Below, piece by piece: positions 23,759-33,162 of a stretch of 39,229 nucleotides of DNA; the stretch's first letter is position 1; every line of letters begins with the position of its first letter. The translations under genes and the position numbers were made by a program. Source of the DNA: Clostridia bacterium (GTDB lineage: Bacteria; Bacillota; Clostridia; DSM-8532; SZUA-474); NCBI GenBank assembly GCA_003251775.1, contig QKEK01000245.1:1-39229 (forward strand), in the 5' to 3' direction. Under the pieces are notes generated by a model. The model was not told the origin of the DNA. It saw only the letters and a list, made by a program, of their open reading frames with translations, and ran no database searches.

Positions 23759-23796
23759 GCTGTACACTAATCATTTAGTGCAACAGCCCCTTTTTT
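23759..23796 (+). terminator. Intrinsic terminator after the YesM/YesN pair
   Basis: The stem GCTGT-CACTAA pairs with TTTAGTG-ACAGC across a 3-nt loop with small bulges, then CCC and TTTTTT follow. It is the clearest intrinsic terminator in the window and ends the plus-strand two-component transcript before the convergent GH117-like gene. Confidence 0.88.
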
Positions 23797-23827
23797 CTTC
23801 TAAATTATCAACTAAGCTTTACTCACC

Positions 23828-24892
23828 TTACTCGTAAGTTTTACGATTTAGGAAGAAGTCTCTTAATTCTGTGTTAATATCATATCTCGCTATATAATTC
23901 CAATCATTATAAACATGGTGATATAGTCCCCACTTAAGACCATCCACTGGGTCTGTTTTGCTCTCAGGTCCTCTAAATGGTCCTGGTGCCTCAGGTGAAT
24001 TCTTGACGACAGACATTATTTCAAAATTTATACCGTCCTTTGCATATTGAATAGTATGCTTTTCCATACCGTCAGTCGATAAAAGACCTGCCATACCACC
24101 GTTATATTGCCATAGAAAGGTTTCATGACCACTGTTTGATACAGGGTTGTATTCTGATTTCACATATGGTCCCTCTGGATGCTCACTTATCGCTAGCCCC
24201 CATTTTGTTTCTCTACCTCCCATGAACATCTCTTCGCCCATTGGTTCACCCTTATAATATAAATAAAACTTATTGTTAAAGTAGAATAATACTGGGTCAT
24301 GAACCTTGTGACTATCAAAGCTACCCTTCTTCTTAACAAGAAATCTATTATCCTCTTCGCCTAGCCATTCTCCATCATTTGAAGGCTTTATTAATGGCTC
24401 CTTAACCTTACGCCATGGTCCTTCAGGACTTTCAGCAACAGCCATGGCTATAAACTCAAGGCTTCTTCTTAGATAAGGATGCTGTACTGTTTGATAAACA
24501 AGATAAAACTTGCCGTCATGAGCTAGTATTTCGGGTGTAAATACGCTTCTATCATCAAACGATCCCGCTTCTCCACGACCAACGGCTATACCCTTCTCAG
24601 TCCAGTTAACGCCATCTGTTGAGGTTGCATACCAAATCTCTGATAAGTCCCATGGAAAGGTTTTTTTATCTAAATCACCAGAACCAAATCCATAGCTCGG
24701 ACCTTCGTTTCTGGTATACCAAGTGTAATACAGACCTTCATGCATAATGACTGCACTTGGATCTCTGCGGTTAATGTTTTGCTCATATCCAATACCATTT
24801 ACTGGACTATACTTAAATTCACAGAACCATTCTGGTCCCCTGTCAAAATAGCCTCTTTCTTTAGCTCTCTTAGTTGCTAAACTCTCTTTCAT
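23828..24892 (-). CDS. GH117-like glycoside hydrolase (five-bladed propeller)
   Basis: The 354-residue cytoplasmic protein (no signal peptide) carries blocks I associate with GH117 anhydro-galactosidases: RRDPSAVI, YYTWYTRNEG, DDRSVFTPEIL, SHKVHDPVLFY and NSGHETFLW. The aspartates in RRDP and HDP and the His in GHET are candidate catalytic residues by family analogy. ATG 24892 follows GGGAGG; the frame opens earlier at 24940 without a site. It is the last gene of an operon with a sugar-binding protein and two permeases, so it probably acts on imported oligosaccharide. Agar-type substrate is the family precedent, but another beta-propeller activity (GH43-like) cannot be excluded. Confidence 0.78.
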   Translation of the reverse strand: MKESLATKRAKERGYFDRGPEWFCEFKYSPVNGIGYEQNINRRDPSAVIMHEGLYYTWYTRNEGPSYGFGSGDLDKKTFPWDLSEIWYATSTDGVNWTEKGIAVGRGEAGSFDDRSVFTPEILAHDGKFYLVYQTVQHPYLRRSLEFIAMAVAESPEGPWRKVKEPLIKPSNDGEWLGEEDNRFLVKKKGSFDSHKVHDPVLFYFNNKFYLYYKGEPMGEEMFMGGRETKWGLAISEHPEGPYVKSEYNPVSNSGHETFLWQYNGGMAGLLSTDGMEKHTIQYAKDGINFEIMSVVKNSPEAPGPFRGPESKTDPVDGLKWGLYHHVYNDWNYIARYDINTELRDFFLNRKTYE

Positions 24893-24938
24893 TTTAATGA
24901 ATCCTCCCAACCAACGATATCTCTTATAATAAAATAAC

Positions 24939-24982
24939 ACAATAATTTAGGGAGAGCCCTACGACTATCCCTAAATTATTGT
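24939..24982 (-). terminator. Attenuator hairpin between binding-protein and GH117-like genes
   Basis: A 15-bp perfect stem pairs 24939-24953 with 24968-24982 across a 14-nt loop. It is placed like the hairpin at 5471-5506, directly after a binding-protein gene and before the next operon gene, and probably limits downstream expression or protects the upstream mRNA. Confidence 0.7.
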
Positions 24983-25043
24983 ATCACAGAAAATCAAAAA
25001 TTTATATAATATTTTTGTTTTTTTATTTATTTATATAATATTA

Positions 25044-26447
25044 CTATTCACCTTTAATTACCTTGTCTCCACGAGTCTTTATATTCTTTATGGTTGTATC
25101 AAGATCCTGCTCCTGAACAAAGTATTTTTCTACCTCTTCATCTATTACAGTACCATACTCAGAAGGATTCTTACCAGTAACCTTTTCAACTACAAATGCA
25201 GTCTCAGGGTTAGCAAAACCGTTTTTCATAGCTTCAGATGTCATACCCTCTTTACCAAGAACGTCACTTAATCCAACGAATAGTTCATTTGACTCTACTG
25301 CTTGATACGCTGTCTGTGAGCTTGCAGTATATATAGAGCACAGTCTTGTCAGCTCAACTGCCACCGCTAATGCTTCCTCTGGATTTGTAGCTGTTTGAGG
25401 AATAGCCAAACCATTTACAACACCCCATGATTTTCTTGTAGTTGCTTTATCATCTACTGGAAGAGGTGCAATACCAATCTCAAAATCTCTTGGATATGTT
25501 TCTTTATCAGCCGCCCAGTTCAATAACCATGAACCCTGTAGGAATAAACCATAATCACCAGTCATAAAAGCAGTAGGTGGTCTTTTTGATATTACAGTAT
25601 CAGCATGTGTAGGTATACTCTTATCAACATGCATCATATCATAGGTACGCTGTAATGCTTTAGAAAATGCAGGATTCTCTATGTTTGATAACCCTTCCTT
25701 ATTGTAGAACTCTGTTCCTCCACCAAGCTCCATTATAGCTTCTCCATACCAGAACATTGGCCATGTGAGATGTAGTGCTCCATATTTTTTATTTTCTCCC
25801 TCACCATATGTCAACTTTTTAGCAAGCTCTCTGTATTGGGTCCAGGTTATAGGCTTATTTGCATCTGGGTATGGTATTCCCTGATGGTCAAATATTGCTT
25901 TGTTGTAGAACATAACCCAGCTTGTAACCTGATAAGGAATCAAGAAGGTCTCACCCTCGTACTTAACTTCGTTAACATAATTTCCATATAACTCGTCAAA
26001 GCTAACTCCAGCTGACTTAATTATGTCGTCTAATGCCAGAATGGTTCCAGCTGAAGCATATTTAGCCTTTTCAATTGGATTAAATACTGCTACAATGTCC
26101 TGCTGTTCTCCACTAGCTACCAATATCGGCATCTTGTTTAGATAATCTGCTTGTTTTTCAAGTACTTCGAAATCAATATGATCAAACTTTGGATCCTTTT
26201 GAATGTCCTCTAATGCTTTTAGCATATCAGCTCCGTCAAGAAAATCGAATAGATTAAGTACCATTTTTATGTTTTCTTTTTTGCCTTTATCCTCCGTCTT
26301 ATCTGTTTCTGCTTGTTCTTGTTTTTCCTGAGTTGTTTTTGGCTTACTCTCATCCTTCTTTGCACATGCACTGAATAAAGATGCTACAAGCATCATTGCA
26401 AGTGCCAATACCACAATTTTTTTGATGTTTTTACCCTTCATATTCAT
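25044..26447 (-). CDS. Extracellular sugar-binding lipoprotein of second CUT1 transporter
   Basis: This 467-residue solute-binding protein has a lipobox LFSAC (Cys28) after a basic, hydrophobic signal peptide and a Lys/Glu-rich linker. The lobes carry the usual WVMFYNKAIFDHQGI and PITWTQYRELAKKLT segments. ATG 26447 follows AAAGGAG; the frame upstream to 26507 is not supported by a site. It sits between the permease genes and the GH117-like gene, so an oligosaccharide acted on by that enzyme is the expected ligand. Confidence 0.92.
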   Translation of the reverse strand: MNMKGKNIKKIVVLALAMMLVASLFSACAKKDESKPKTTQEKQEQAETDKTEDKGKKENIKMVLNLFDFLDGADMLKALEDIQKDPKFDHIDFEVLEKQADYLNKMPILVASGEQQDIVAVFNPIEKAKYASAGTILALDDIIKSAGVSFDELYGNYVNEVKYEGETFLIPYQVTSWVMFYNKAIFDHQGIPYPDANKPITWTQYRELAKKLTYGEGENKKYGALHLTWPMFWYGEAIMELGGGTEFYNKEGLSNIENPAFSKALQRTYDMMHVDKSIPTHADTVISKRPPTAFMTGDYGLFLQGSWLLNWAADKETYPRDFEIGIAPLPVDDKATTRKSWGVVNGLAIPQTATNPEEALAVAVELTRLCSIYTASSQTAYQAVESNELFVGLSDVLGKEGMTSEAMKNGFANPETAFVVEKVTGKNPSEYGTVIDEEVEKYFVQEQDLDTTIKNIKTRGDKVIKGE

Positions 26448-26591
26448 TTTACTCCTTTCATTTTTTAATATATATGTTATTAACATAATATTCTCAAGTT
26501 TAACCATGCCATTAATCTCTTACAATATATTATTACCTCAAGAAACAGGAAATTATTTAAGGCTGGCTTGATGTAAACAGTTTATTACTTG

Positions 26592-27428
26592 CTAGCCCTT
26601 TATTCCCGATAATGCTATACCCTCTATAAAGCTCTTTTGTGCTATTAAATATACAACTATAACAGGTAAAAGTGCTAGTGTAGCCCCCGCCATTTGTGGT
26701 CCATAATTCTCTACATATTGGGTTTTAAATAAGTCTATACCTACTGCTAATAGCTGTTTTTTCATATCATTAATATATACTAATGGTGCTAAATAGCTGT
26801 TCCATCCCCAGGTAAATGATAGTATAACCAAAGCCATAATAGAGGATTTTGCAAGCGGCATTACCACCTGTAGAAATGTTCTATATTCTGAACAGCCGTC
26901 TATTCGAGCAGCTTCTATTAATTCATCTGGCACAGTCACAAAAAACTGTCGCATCAGGAATATTGCAAATGCATTGAATATCCACGGTAAATATACTGAT
27001 GAGTGATAGTTTATCATGTCAAAATGCCTAAACATAACAAACTGTGGAATAATCCTGACCTCTAAAGGTATCATAAGCGTTGCAATAAATATGAAAAATA
27101 TCAGATTATTACCCACAAACTTTAGTTTTGCAAAGGCATAACCCGCCATAGAGCTAAATACTACGTTGAAGAGTACAACCATAACAGTAACCTTAATGGT
27201 GTTTAAATACCAGTCAAGATAAGGAAATTTCTCGAATGCAAAGATATAGTTTCCTAAAAAAAGGTAGTCTGGTATCCATTTTATAGGAACACTGAATACC
27301 TCTGCTTCATACTTAAAGGAAGCAGATATCATCCATATTATTGGTATTATCGTTACTATTCCTGCACCCACGAGTATGAAGGTCAAGGAGGCCAATCTTC
27401 CAAGCAAGCTTTTTTTATCATTAATCAT
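26592..27428 (-). CDS. CUT1 permease (MalG-like) of second transporter
   Basis: About 278 residues, six membrane helices, EAA loop EAARIDGCSEYRTFLQVVMP. Two starts are possible, ATG 27440 (too close to AAAGGA) and ATG 27428 (12 nt from it); the second is chosen. It is 81 nt after the partner permease gene. The C terminus (SFIEGIALSGIKG) is typical of the subunit. Confidence 0.92.
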   Translation of the reverse strand: MINDKKSLLGRLASLTFILVGAGIVTIIPIIWMISASFKYEAEVFSVPIKWIPDYLFLGNYIFAFEKFPYLDWYLNTIKVTVMVVLFNVVFSSMAGYAFAKLKFVGNNLIFFIFIATLMIPLEVRIIPQFVMFRHFDMINYHSSVYLPWIFNAFAIFLMRQFFVTVPDELIEAARIDGCSEYRTFLQVVMPLAKSSIMALVILSFTWGWNSYLAPLVYINDMKKQLLAVGIDLFKTQYVENYGPQMAGATLALLPVIVVYLIAQKSFIEGIALSGIKG

Positions 27429-27509
27429 ATTTATGTTCATTCCTTTCTTATAACCTTATTACCATTGATTTCCTAATTTGAGTATGTTTGCTACTCCAAT
27501 AAGCTCAAA

Positions 27510-28397
27510 TTAGTACTTAACCCATTTTTTCTGTCCAATCCACTGTACTATAGTAACGCTAATGACTATTAAGAAGAAAACCCACGTTACTGCTGATGCG
27601 TATCCCATTTTAAAGTTTTCAAAACCCGTTCTATAAATATGGAAGACAATACTCATTGTCGATGTTCCTGGTCCTCCATTTGTCATAACCTTCATTTCAG
27701 GGAAGATTTGCAGTGATAGAATAACATTTGTTACTAATAAAAAGAAGGTTGTAGGAGATATCAACGGTAGCGTAATATGAAGAAACTGACTTATTGAGTT
27801 TGCACCATCAATTCTTGCAGCCTCGTAATATGATTTGGGTATGCTCTGCATAGCTGCCAAATATATCACTATACAGTACCCTAAATTTTTCCATACCCAA
27901 AACAATGCTACAGTAAAAAGTGCATATTTTATACTTCCTATCCATTGTGGAGGGTTATCTATACCCATGCTTCTAAGCACCCCATTTATAGGACCAAATA
28001 CGGGATGAAAAAGTACTGAGAATACCACTGCTGCTGCTGTAATAGTAGCTATATATGGGGCGAAATATAGCATTCTTGTAAAGCCTCTTGCAAATACCTT
28101 CCTATTCAATAGGACTGCCAACAGCAACGAAACAACTAGTAGCAAGGGTATTGCCATAAATGTAAACTTAATATTGTTCTTAAAGCCTTCAATAAAATAT
28201 TCATTTTTAAAAACTGAAAAATAATTCTTCAGCCCTACAAACTTTGAGCCTGGCAAGCCCTTAAACATATTCCAGTCCATTAAGCTAATAACCAGTGAAT
28301 AAACTATTGGATATACCATAAACACTAAAAAACCTATTAGTGAAGGTAAAATAAAACTATATGAGATCAGATTTTTTTGTAAGCTTTTGTTCTTCAC
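27510..28397 (-). CDS. CUT1 permease (MalF-like) of second transporter
   Basis: This 295-residue permease has EAA loop EAARIDGANSISQFLHITLP and the conserved MTNGGPGTSTMSIVF segment. The gene is separated from the YesN gene by 218 nt, enough for its own promoter controlled by that regulator. With the partner permease and lipoprotein it forms a CUT1 importer; the ATPase is not encoded here. Confidence 0.93.
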   Translation of the reverse strand: MKNKSLQKNLISYSFILPSLIGFLVFMVYPIVYSLVISLMDWNMFKGLPGSKFVGLKNYFSVFKNEYFIEGFKNNIKFTFMAIPLLLVVSLLLAVLLNRKVFARGFTRMLYFAPYIATITAAAVVFSVLFHPVFGPINGVLRSMGIDNPPQWIGSIKYALFTVALFWVWKNLGYCIVIYLAAMQSIPKSYYEAARIDGANSISQFLHITLPLISPTTFFLLVTNVILSLQIFPEMKVMTNGGPGTSTMSIVFHIYRTGFENFKMGYASAVTWVFFLIVISVTIVQWIGQKKWVKY

Positions 28398-28615
28398 ATA
28401 ATCACTCTTTTCTTTATTTCAAGCTTTTTGCGGTGTTATATATTAACTCACCCATGCCTGCGACACATCGCAATATGCTCATTTCATACTATTACTTTAG
28501 CATATGAAAAACAATAGTAGTATTCATTAATCTTCTATTTTCTTTCATTTTTTATGCAATTGCAGTTAATAAAGAAAGTGACTATATATTTAAGTGACTT
28601 TTTTTTTGATAGGTT

Positions 28616-30208
28616 TCATTTTTTCAGGTTATTGTGTCTATATGCTGTGGGTGTAATTCCTGTTCTGTATTTGAACATTCTGCTGAAGTAATGCTCATTT
28701 TCGTATCCCACCTTTTTAGATATCTGGCTTATCTGAAAATTACCGTCCTCCAGCATACTCTTTGCAGCATCTATTCTGCAGCCAATAAGGTAATCCTTAA
28801 TATTCTCTCCAACCTCTTTTTTAAACAGAGTACTCATATAGGTATAGGACAGACCTATTTTTTCAGCCAGCTCTTCTAGATTTGATATGGTGCTATAGTT
28901 TTTTCTTAGGTATTCCTTGATTTTAGTTACGTACAGGGTACTATTTTCACGTTCCTTTAAATCCTCTACAAGCACAGACTTAAGGCTATCCAATAAATTC
29001 ATACTCTCTTTTTTGTTATATATTTGCTCTATTGCACCCGCTTGTTCAAATTCTTTCACTCTATCCTGTACTATATATAAAGATTTTAAGATGGCAAATT
29101 CTTTTATTATATATAATATATTAGCTATGTAGTATTGAAGCTGTCCCTTTGAAAAAGCCTCAATATCGTTTATCGCTTTTAATAACGAATCCATACATTT
29201 TTTGATAGCTTCATGCCCTTCCACATCTAGAGACCTTTTTAGCATTCTAAGCTCCTTCTCCAGATTTACATCCTGCACCTTTGACCGTAATTCCTTCACT
29301 TCCTTGTAAAAAACAACTGGTAAGTCAACAGCTATCCCTCTGCTGTTATATGCCTGACAGGTTTGTAGATATGCTAGTGGAATATTATTTATGCCATTAA
29401 AGCTGTCACTTATATAAACTGATACTCTGGTATTAAAATACTGCTTAATGACAAAGCCAAAACGAGAAGCAAGCTCCCTTAAATTCTCCTCATCCTTTCC
29501 CTCACTTATATAATCAAAATTGTATAGTAAAGAAACTTCATCAAAGCCAGTTTGAGAATAATAAAGATTATCATAGTCAGTGATAATATCCTCAATTACG
29601 CTTATCGTCATCTTATGGTCTAATACACTATTTGTATCATTGTTCTTTATTAACAGTACTGCTACTCTTGATTTTGAGAAATCTAAGCAAAATCTTTTTA
29701 GAATCTCTTTTTTTATTTCTTCAATATGCTTTTCTCCATAAAGAATGGATTTTAGAAAATCCTGCTTAGCCGCACTTATGATATCATTGCTTATGTTATC
29801 ATTTACATGCTCTCCAGCGTCCTTGTTATTTGATTTTAGCCTCTGAGCACATTGCTCAAGTATAGTAATCATTTGATTTTCGCTTATATTACTTTTCAGA
29901 ATATAATCAATCGCTCCTAGCTTAAGCCCCTCCTTAACATAAATAAAGTCTTCAAATGCACTGATAATGACAAATTCTATACCTAGACTCGCATCTTTAC
30001 ACTTCTTAATTAAATTAATACCGTCTAGTAATGGCATTTTTACGTCTGTAAAAACAAGGTCAGGTTTTTCCTTCTTAAACATTTCAAAAGCCTCTGCTCC
30101 ATTTGAAGCATGACCAATAACCTCAAAGCCATATTTCTCCCAAGGAATTATTCCAGCTATACCAACTCTGCTGATAACTTCATCGTCTACTATTACTACC
30201 TTGTACAT
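28616..30208 (-). CDS. YesN-type response regulator of second transporter operon
   Basis: The 530-residue protein has a receiver with Asp55 in LVFTDVKMPLLDG, a long linker and a C-terminal AraC domain (YTYMSTLFKKEVGENI and VGYENEHYFSRMFKYRTG). The start has GGGGG upstream. It lies 24 nt after its YesM partner and upstream of the CUT1 permease genes, which it most likely activates. Confidence 0.94.
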   Translation of the reverse strand: MYKVVIVDDEVISRVGIAGIIPWEKYGFEVIGHASNGAEAFEMFKKEKPDLVFTDVKMPLLDGINLIKKCKDASLGIEFVIISAFEDFIYVKEGLKLGAIDYILKSNISENQMITILEQCAQRLKSNNKDAGEHVNDNISNDIISAAKQDFLKSILYGEKHIEEIKKEILKRFCLDFSKSRVAVLLIKNNDTNSVLDHKMTISVIEDIITDYDNLYYSQTGFDEVSLLYNFDYISEGKDEENLRELASRFGFVIKQYFNTRVSVYISDSFNGINNIPLAYLQTCQAYNSRGIAVDLPVVFYKEVKELRSKVQDVNLEKELRMLKRSLDVEGHEAIKKCMDSLLKAINDIEAFSKGQLQYYIANILYIIKEFAILKSLYIVQDRVKEFEQAGAIEQIYNKKESMNLLDSLKSVLVEDLKERENSTLYVTKIKEYLRKNYSTISNLEELAEKIGLSYTYMSTLFKKEVGENIKDYLIGCRIDAAKSMLEDGNFQISQISKKVGYENEHYFSRMFKYRTGITPTAYRHNNLKK

Positions 30209-30232
30209 TGTACCCCCTATTATTTATTAATT

Positions 30233-31933
30233 TTAATGATTTGTTTCATTAAAATTAATTTTCATCATTACTCTAGTACCTATATTAATACTACTCTCAA
30301 TAGTTATGCCGTATTCTTCTCCAAAAAGGAGCTGTAGTCTTTCATGCACATTACTAATACCAATATTATTTAAGCCTTCTTTAGTATGGCTAATTTCATT
30401 ATTGTTTAGTATAGAGCTCACTTGCTCCGGTAGCATGCCCACACCATCATCTACAATCTCAATATATAAATCGCTATTTTCTATCCTGCTGTTTATTTCT
30501 ATTACTCCAGTGCCTTTTTTAGGCTCAATACCGTGAAATATAGCATTTTCAACAAATGGCTGTATTATGAACTTGGGACAGCTTATAGCTCTATGACTCT
30601 GCTCTACATTAAATATTAGCTTAAATTTTCCTTTATAGCGAATTTGCTGTATCTTTCCATATGCCTTTAATAACTCAATCTCATCTCCAAGTGTTCCAAT
30701 TTCATTACCCTTGCTTATCTGTCTAAGCATACTCCACAAAGCGTCTAGCATTTCTTCAATATTATATGCCTTCTGAATTTTAGCCATCCACCTTAGGGTA
30801 TTCAATGTATTGTACAGGAAATGTGGATTAATCTGAGCCTGAAGAGCCCTATAGTCAGCCTCCTTCACCTTCTTTGCCTGACTTAAATCTCTTTCATATG
30901 ACTCCTTTACTCGTACAGTCATATGGTTAAAGCTGCTTGTTAGCCTTCCTATTTCATCATTTCGATTATAATAAACCATATTTAATTCATTCCCTGATGC
31001 TACCTTGTCCATTGCGTCAGCGAGTGTGTGTATGGGCTCAACTACTCTTCCTGTTATTACCCATAATATCAGGGAGGAGAATAGAAATGTCCCTAACGTA
31101 GCAAGAATTATAATTTTAAAAATCGAGCTATATGTTTTACTAATATTAATTAATGGCGATATACTTATTAATCTCCATCCATTCCTCAATGCCCGTTCTA
31201 TTTTTATTGCTTCACTAGTCTCTTCAGTGTATTCATTTCCTATCATGCTTATATCGTCACTATACACTACCCTATTGTTATTGTCTACTAAAACTGAGCT
31301 TGCCCCGGGTATAGAGTTACTATTGTTTAAAACCCTACCAAAGTATTCAGGGTTCATTTCAATATACATATAGCCAATTTGTTTGTAACTCTCATCAACA
31401 ATTGTTCTATAATATACCAATTGTTTTCTATTTCCTCGTAAGCTGTATATACTATTCCTTATTCCATCATAATATAATCCATATTTACCCTTACTGCCTT
31501 CTATTATCTCGTTCTTAAAGCCACCCCTCGATATAAAATCACTTCCCGATCTAAACCAAAAGCTTTCTCCCGAAAACCCAAAAAAGCATACAAGATCAAA
31601 CGATTCAAATATGTCAAAGGTGCTAAAGGAAACAAATACATTTGTCAGCTCATTATCATATAAAACCCTGTTATAATCATTTTTGCTTCCATTATTTACT
31701 GTAAGTCTATTAATTACCTGTTCATTGCTATAGAAAAAATGAGAAATGTTTTCTAATTGCTTGAATTCCCTTTCTAGGATACTAACTATGTAGTTTGTAT
31801 TCTCAGCTACTAAATCCTCATATTTACTGGTTAATGTATGTGTCATAAGCGTGTATAGGGTCAGTCCCATAAAAATAGTAGGAATTATAATTACTAGTAT
31901 AAAGAATAAAAAGAATTTTTTCCTTAAATCCAT
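30233..31933 (-). CDS. YesM-type sensor histidine kinase of second transporter operon
   Basis: The 566-residue kinase has a first membrane helix, an extracellular region of about 240 residues, a second helix, HAMP and the YesM kinase core with AQINPHFLYNTLNTLRW and VDDGVGMLPEQV. ATG 31933 is selected by AGGAGG; the frame opens earlier at 31978 inside a leader hairpin. It is the first gene of the operon that runs to the GH117-like gene. Confidence 0.94.
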   Translation of the reverse strand: MDLRKKFFLFFILVIIIPTIFMGLTLYTLMTHTLTSKYEDLVAENTNYIVSILEREFKQLENISHFFYSNEQVINRLTVNNGSKNDYNRVLYDNELTNVFVSFSTFDIFESFDLVCFFGFSGESFWFRSGSDFISRGGFKNEIIEGSKGKYGLYYDGIRNSIYSLRGNRKQLVYYRTIVDESYKQIGYMYIEMNPEYFGRVLNNSNSIPGASSVLVDNNNRVVYSDDISMIGNEYTEETSEAIKIERALRNGWRLISISPLINISKTYSSIFKIIILATLGTFLFSSLILWVITGRVVEPIHTLADAMDKVASGNELNMVYYNRNDEIGRLTSSFNHMTVRVKESYERDLSQAKKVKEADYRALQAQINPHFLYNTLNTLRWMAKIQKAYNIEEMLDALWSMLRQISKGNEIGTLGDEIELLKAYGKIQQIRYKGKFKLIFNVEQSHRAISCPKFIIQPFVENAIFHGIEPKKGTGVIEINSRIENSDLYIEIVDDGVGMLPEQVSSILNNNEISHTKEGLNNIGISNVHERLQLLFGEEYGITIESSINIGTRVMMKINFNETNH

Positions 31934-31950
31934 TCTTCCTCCTATGCTAT

Positions 31951-32019
31951 TTGAGTTGTTTTTATTCACAAAAAACAACTCAATATAGCGTATAAATATA
32001 CAGCATCGTAATATACTCT
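31951..32019 (-). repeat. C-type repeat, copy 4, with leader hairpin upstream of YesM
   Basis: About 50 nt match the reverse complement of 12966-13018. At its inner end a 13-bp perfect stem (31951-31963 with 31971-31983, 7-nt loop) lies directly upstream of the AGGAGG of the kinase gene, so it could affect translation. Confidence 0.6.
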
Positions 32020-32141
32020 ACTAAGCATTTGTAGCTCACAACTGTATACTTAGATTATCTCAGAGAAAGCATGTTTTTTCAATATCTTTATTTTTAATCA
32101 AATTACAATATCATAGTTTTATAGCTTTATAGTTTTATTTT

Positions 32142-32762
32142 CTAAGCATCTTGCTTTGTTTTATGAACTGTTCCATAAGGATGCTGAGGTGGTGCATATA
32201 TAGAATAAAGCTTAAGTGGCTTAGTACTTGTATTAGTCAAATTATGCCATTTGCCCGCAGGTATAATAAATGCAAAATCGTCATAGACCTTTCTTTGAAA
32301 ATCAAAGCTAGCTTTTGTGTCTCCCATTTGGACTATGCCTTCACCTTCTTCTATACGAACAAATTGGTCAAGATCAGGATGAACCTCTAAGCCTATGTCT
32401 TCGCCAGCCTTAAGGCTCATCAGCGTAAGCTGTAAATATTCTCCAGTCCATAATGCCGTGCGATAGGTATCGTTTTGTTTTGTTGCTTTATCAATATTAA
32501 TTACGAATGGTTGTGGTCCATAATCCTTTAGAATTAAATTTACATTCTGAGGCATATTAACAAATGGGTTTTGATTACTTTGGTACTGCTGAGAAAAGTA
32601 TGGGTTATTCATTTGAGTATTCACTGGATTGCTTACAAAGTAAGGAGCTTGATATCCTCTGTAAGCATTATTTGTATTGTAGGGATTGCTTACTGGCATT
32701 GGCATGGTTACGTTATTATAGTGATACGGATTGTAGGGATACGAATTATTTACATTATACAT
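32142..32762 (-). CDS. Cupin-domain protein with Asn/Tyr/Pro-rich N-terminal tail
   Basis: The 206-residue protein has a low-complexity first third (about 75 residues) rich in Asn, Tyr, Pro and Gln. A cupin barrel follows: motif 1 around GLEVHPDLDQFVRIEEGEG and motif 2 FIIPAGKWHNLTN. Motif 1 has a single His where H-x-H is usual, so metal binding may differ. ATG 32762 is preferred; TTG 32771 is close behind GAAAGG. It stands alone and its function is unknown. The tail suggests a surface or coat-associated protein, but this is a guess. Confidence 0.8.
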   Translation of the reverse strand: MYNVNNSYPYNPYHYNNVTMPMPVSNPYNTNNAYRGYQAPYFVSNPVNTQMNNPYFSQQYQSNQNPFVNMPQNVNLILKDYGPQPFVINIDKATKQNDTYRTALWTGEYLQLTLMSLKAGEDIGLEVHPDLDQFVRIEEGEGIVQMGDTKASFDFQRKVYDDFAFIIPAGKWHNLTNTSTKPLKLYSIYAPPQHPYGTVHKTKQDA

Positions 32763-32859
32763 TTTACTCAAAACCTTTCACATATTATATATAGAAGCTT
32801 TTTACATTGTTACACGTTTATGCTATATCATACTCAAAAAGTGTAGTATTTTCGTATAT

Positions 32860-32912
32860 TTATTCATAACAACGCAAAATATCGTATAAATATACAACAA
32901 TGCAATATACTC
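32860..32912 (-). repeat. C-type repeat, copy 5
   Basis: On the plus strand it reads CGTATAAATATACAACAATG followed by CAATATACTC, and matches copies at 12966 and 31951 in reverse orientation or complement. It lies between the cupin and UroD-family genes. Confidence 0.65.
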
Positions 32913-33019
32913 ATCATAGTATTATGTTATGTTCAAGGTTTTTTAAATGTGATAAAACTCTAAAGGCTTAAAGTAGGTTTTGTTTTGGGTTTAACGCTTA
33001 TTTAAATAGATTAAAGATA

Positions 33020-33116
33020 GGCTAAAAAAATATAGGCTTAGGGATATTAAAAGAGCATTACAGATTCTGATTACCAATTTAGAAGCTGTTTATGTAATAG
33101 ATAAACCCCTAAGCCT
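33020..33116 (-). terminator. Probable terminator of the UroD-family gene
   Basis: On the minus strand AGGCTTAGGG (33116-33107) pairs with CCCTAAGCCT (33043-33034) and is followed by TATATTTTTTTAG. The loop is long (63 nt), but the 10-bp GC-containing stem and the T-run support termination. Confidence 0.65.
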
Positions 33117-33162
33117 GTGTTTATGTACCTAACTATATTAATTCATTTAATAAATATGATTA

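Larger units (their letters stand above)
32772..33162. other. 391-nt gap: C-type repeat, terminator, cupin promoter region
   Basis: From high to low coordinate on the minus strand it holds a terminator-like hairpin after the UroD-family gene (33034-33116), a C-type repeat (32860-32912) and an AT-rich stretch with TATAAT-like sequence near 32785 ahead of the cupin gene. No gene or RNA gene is recognised. Confidence 0.55.
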
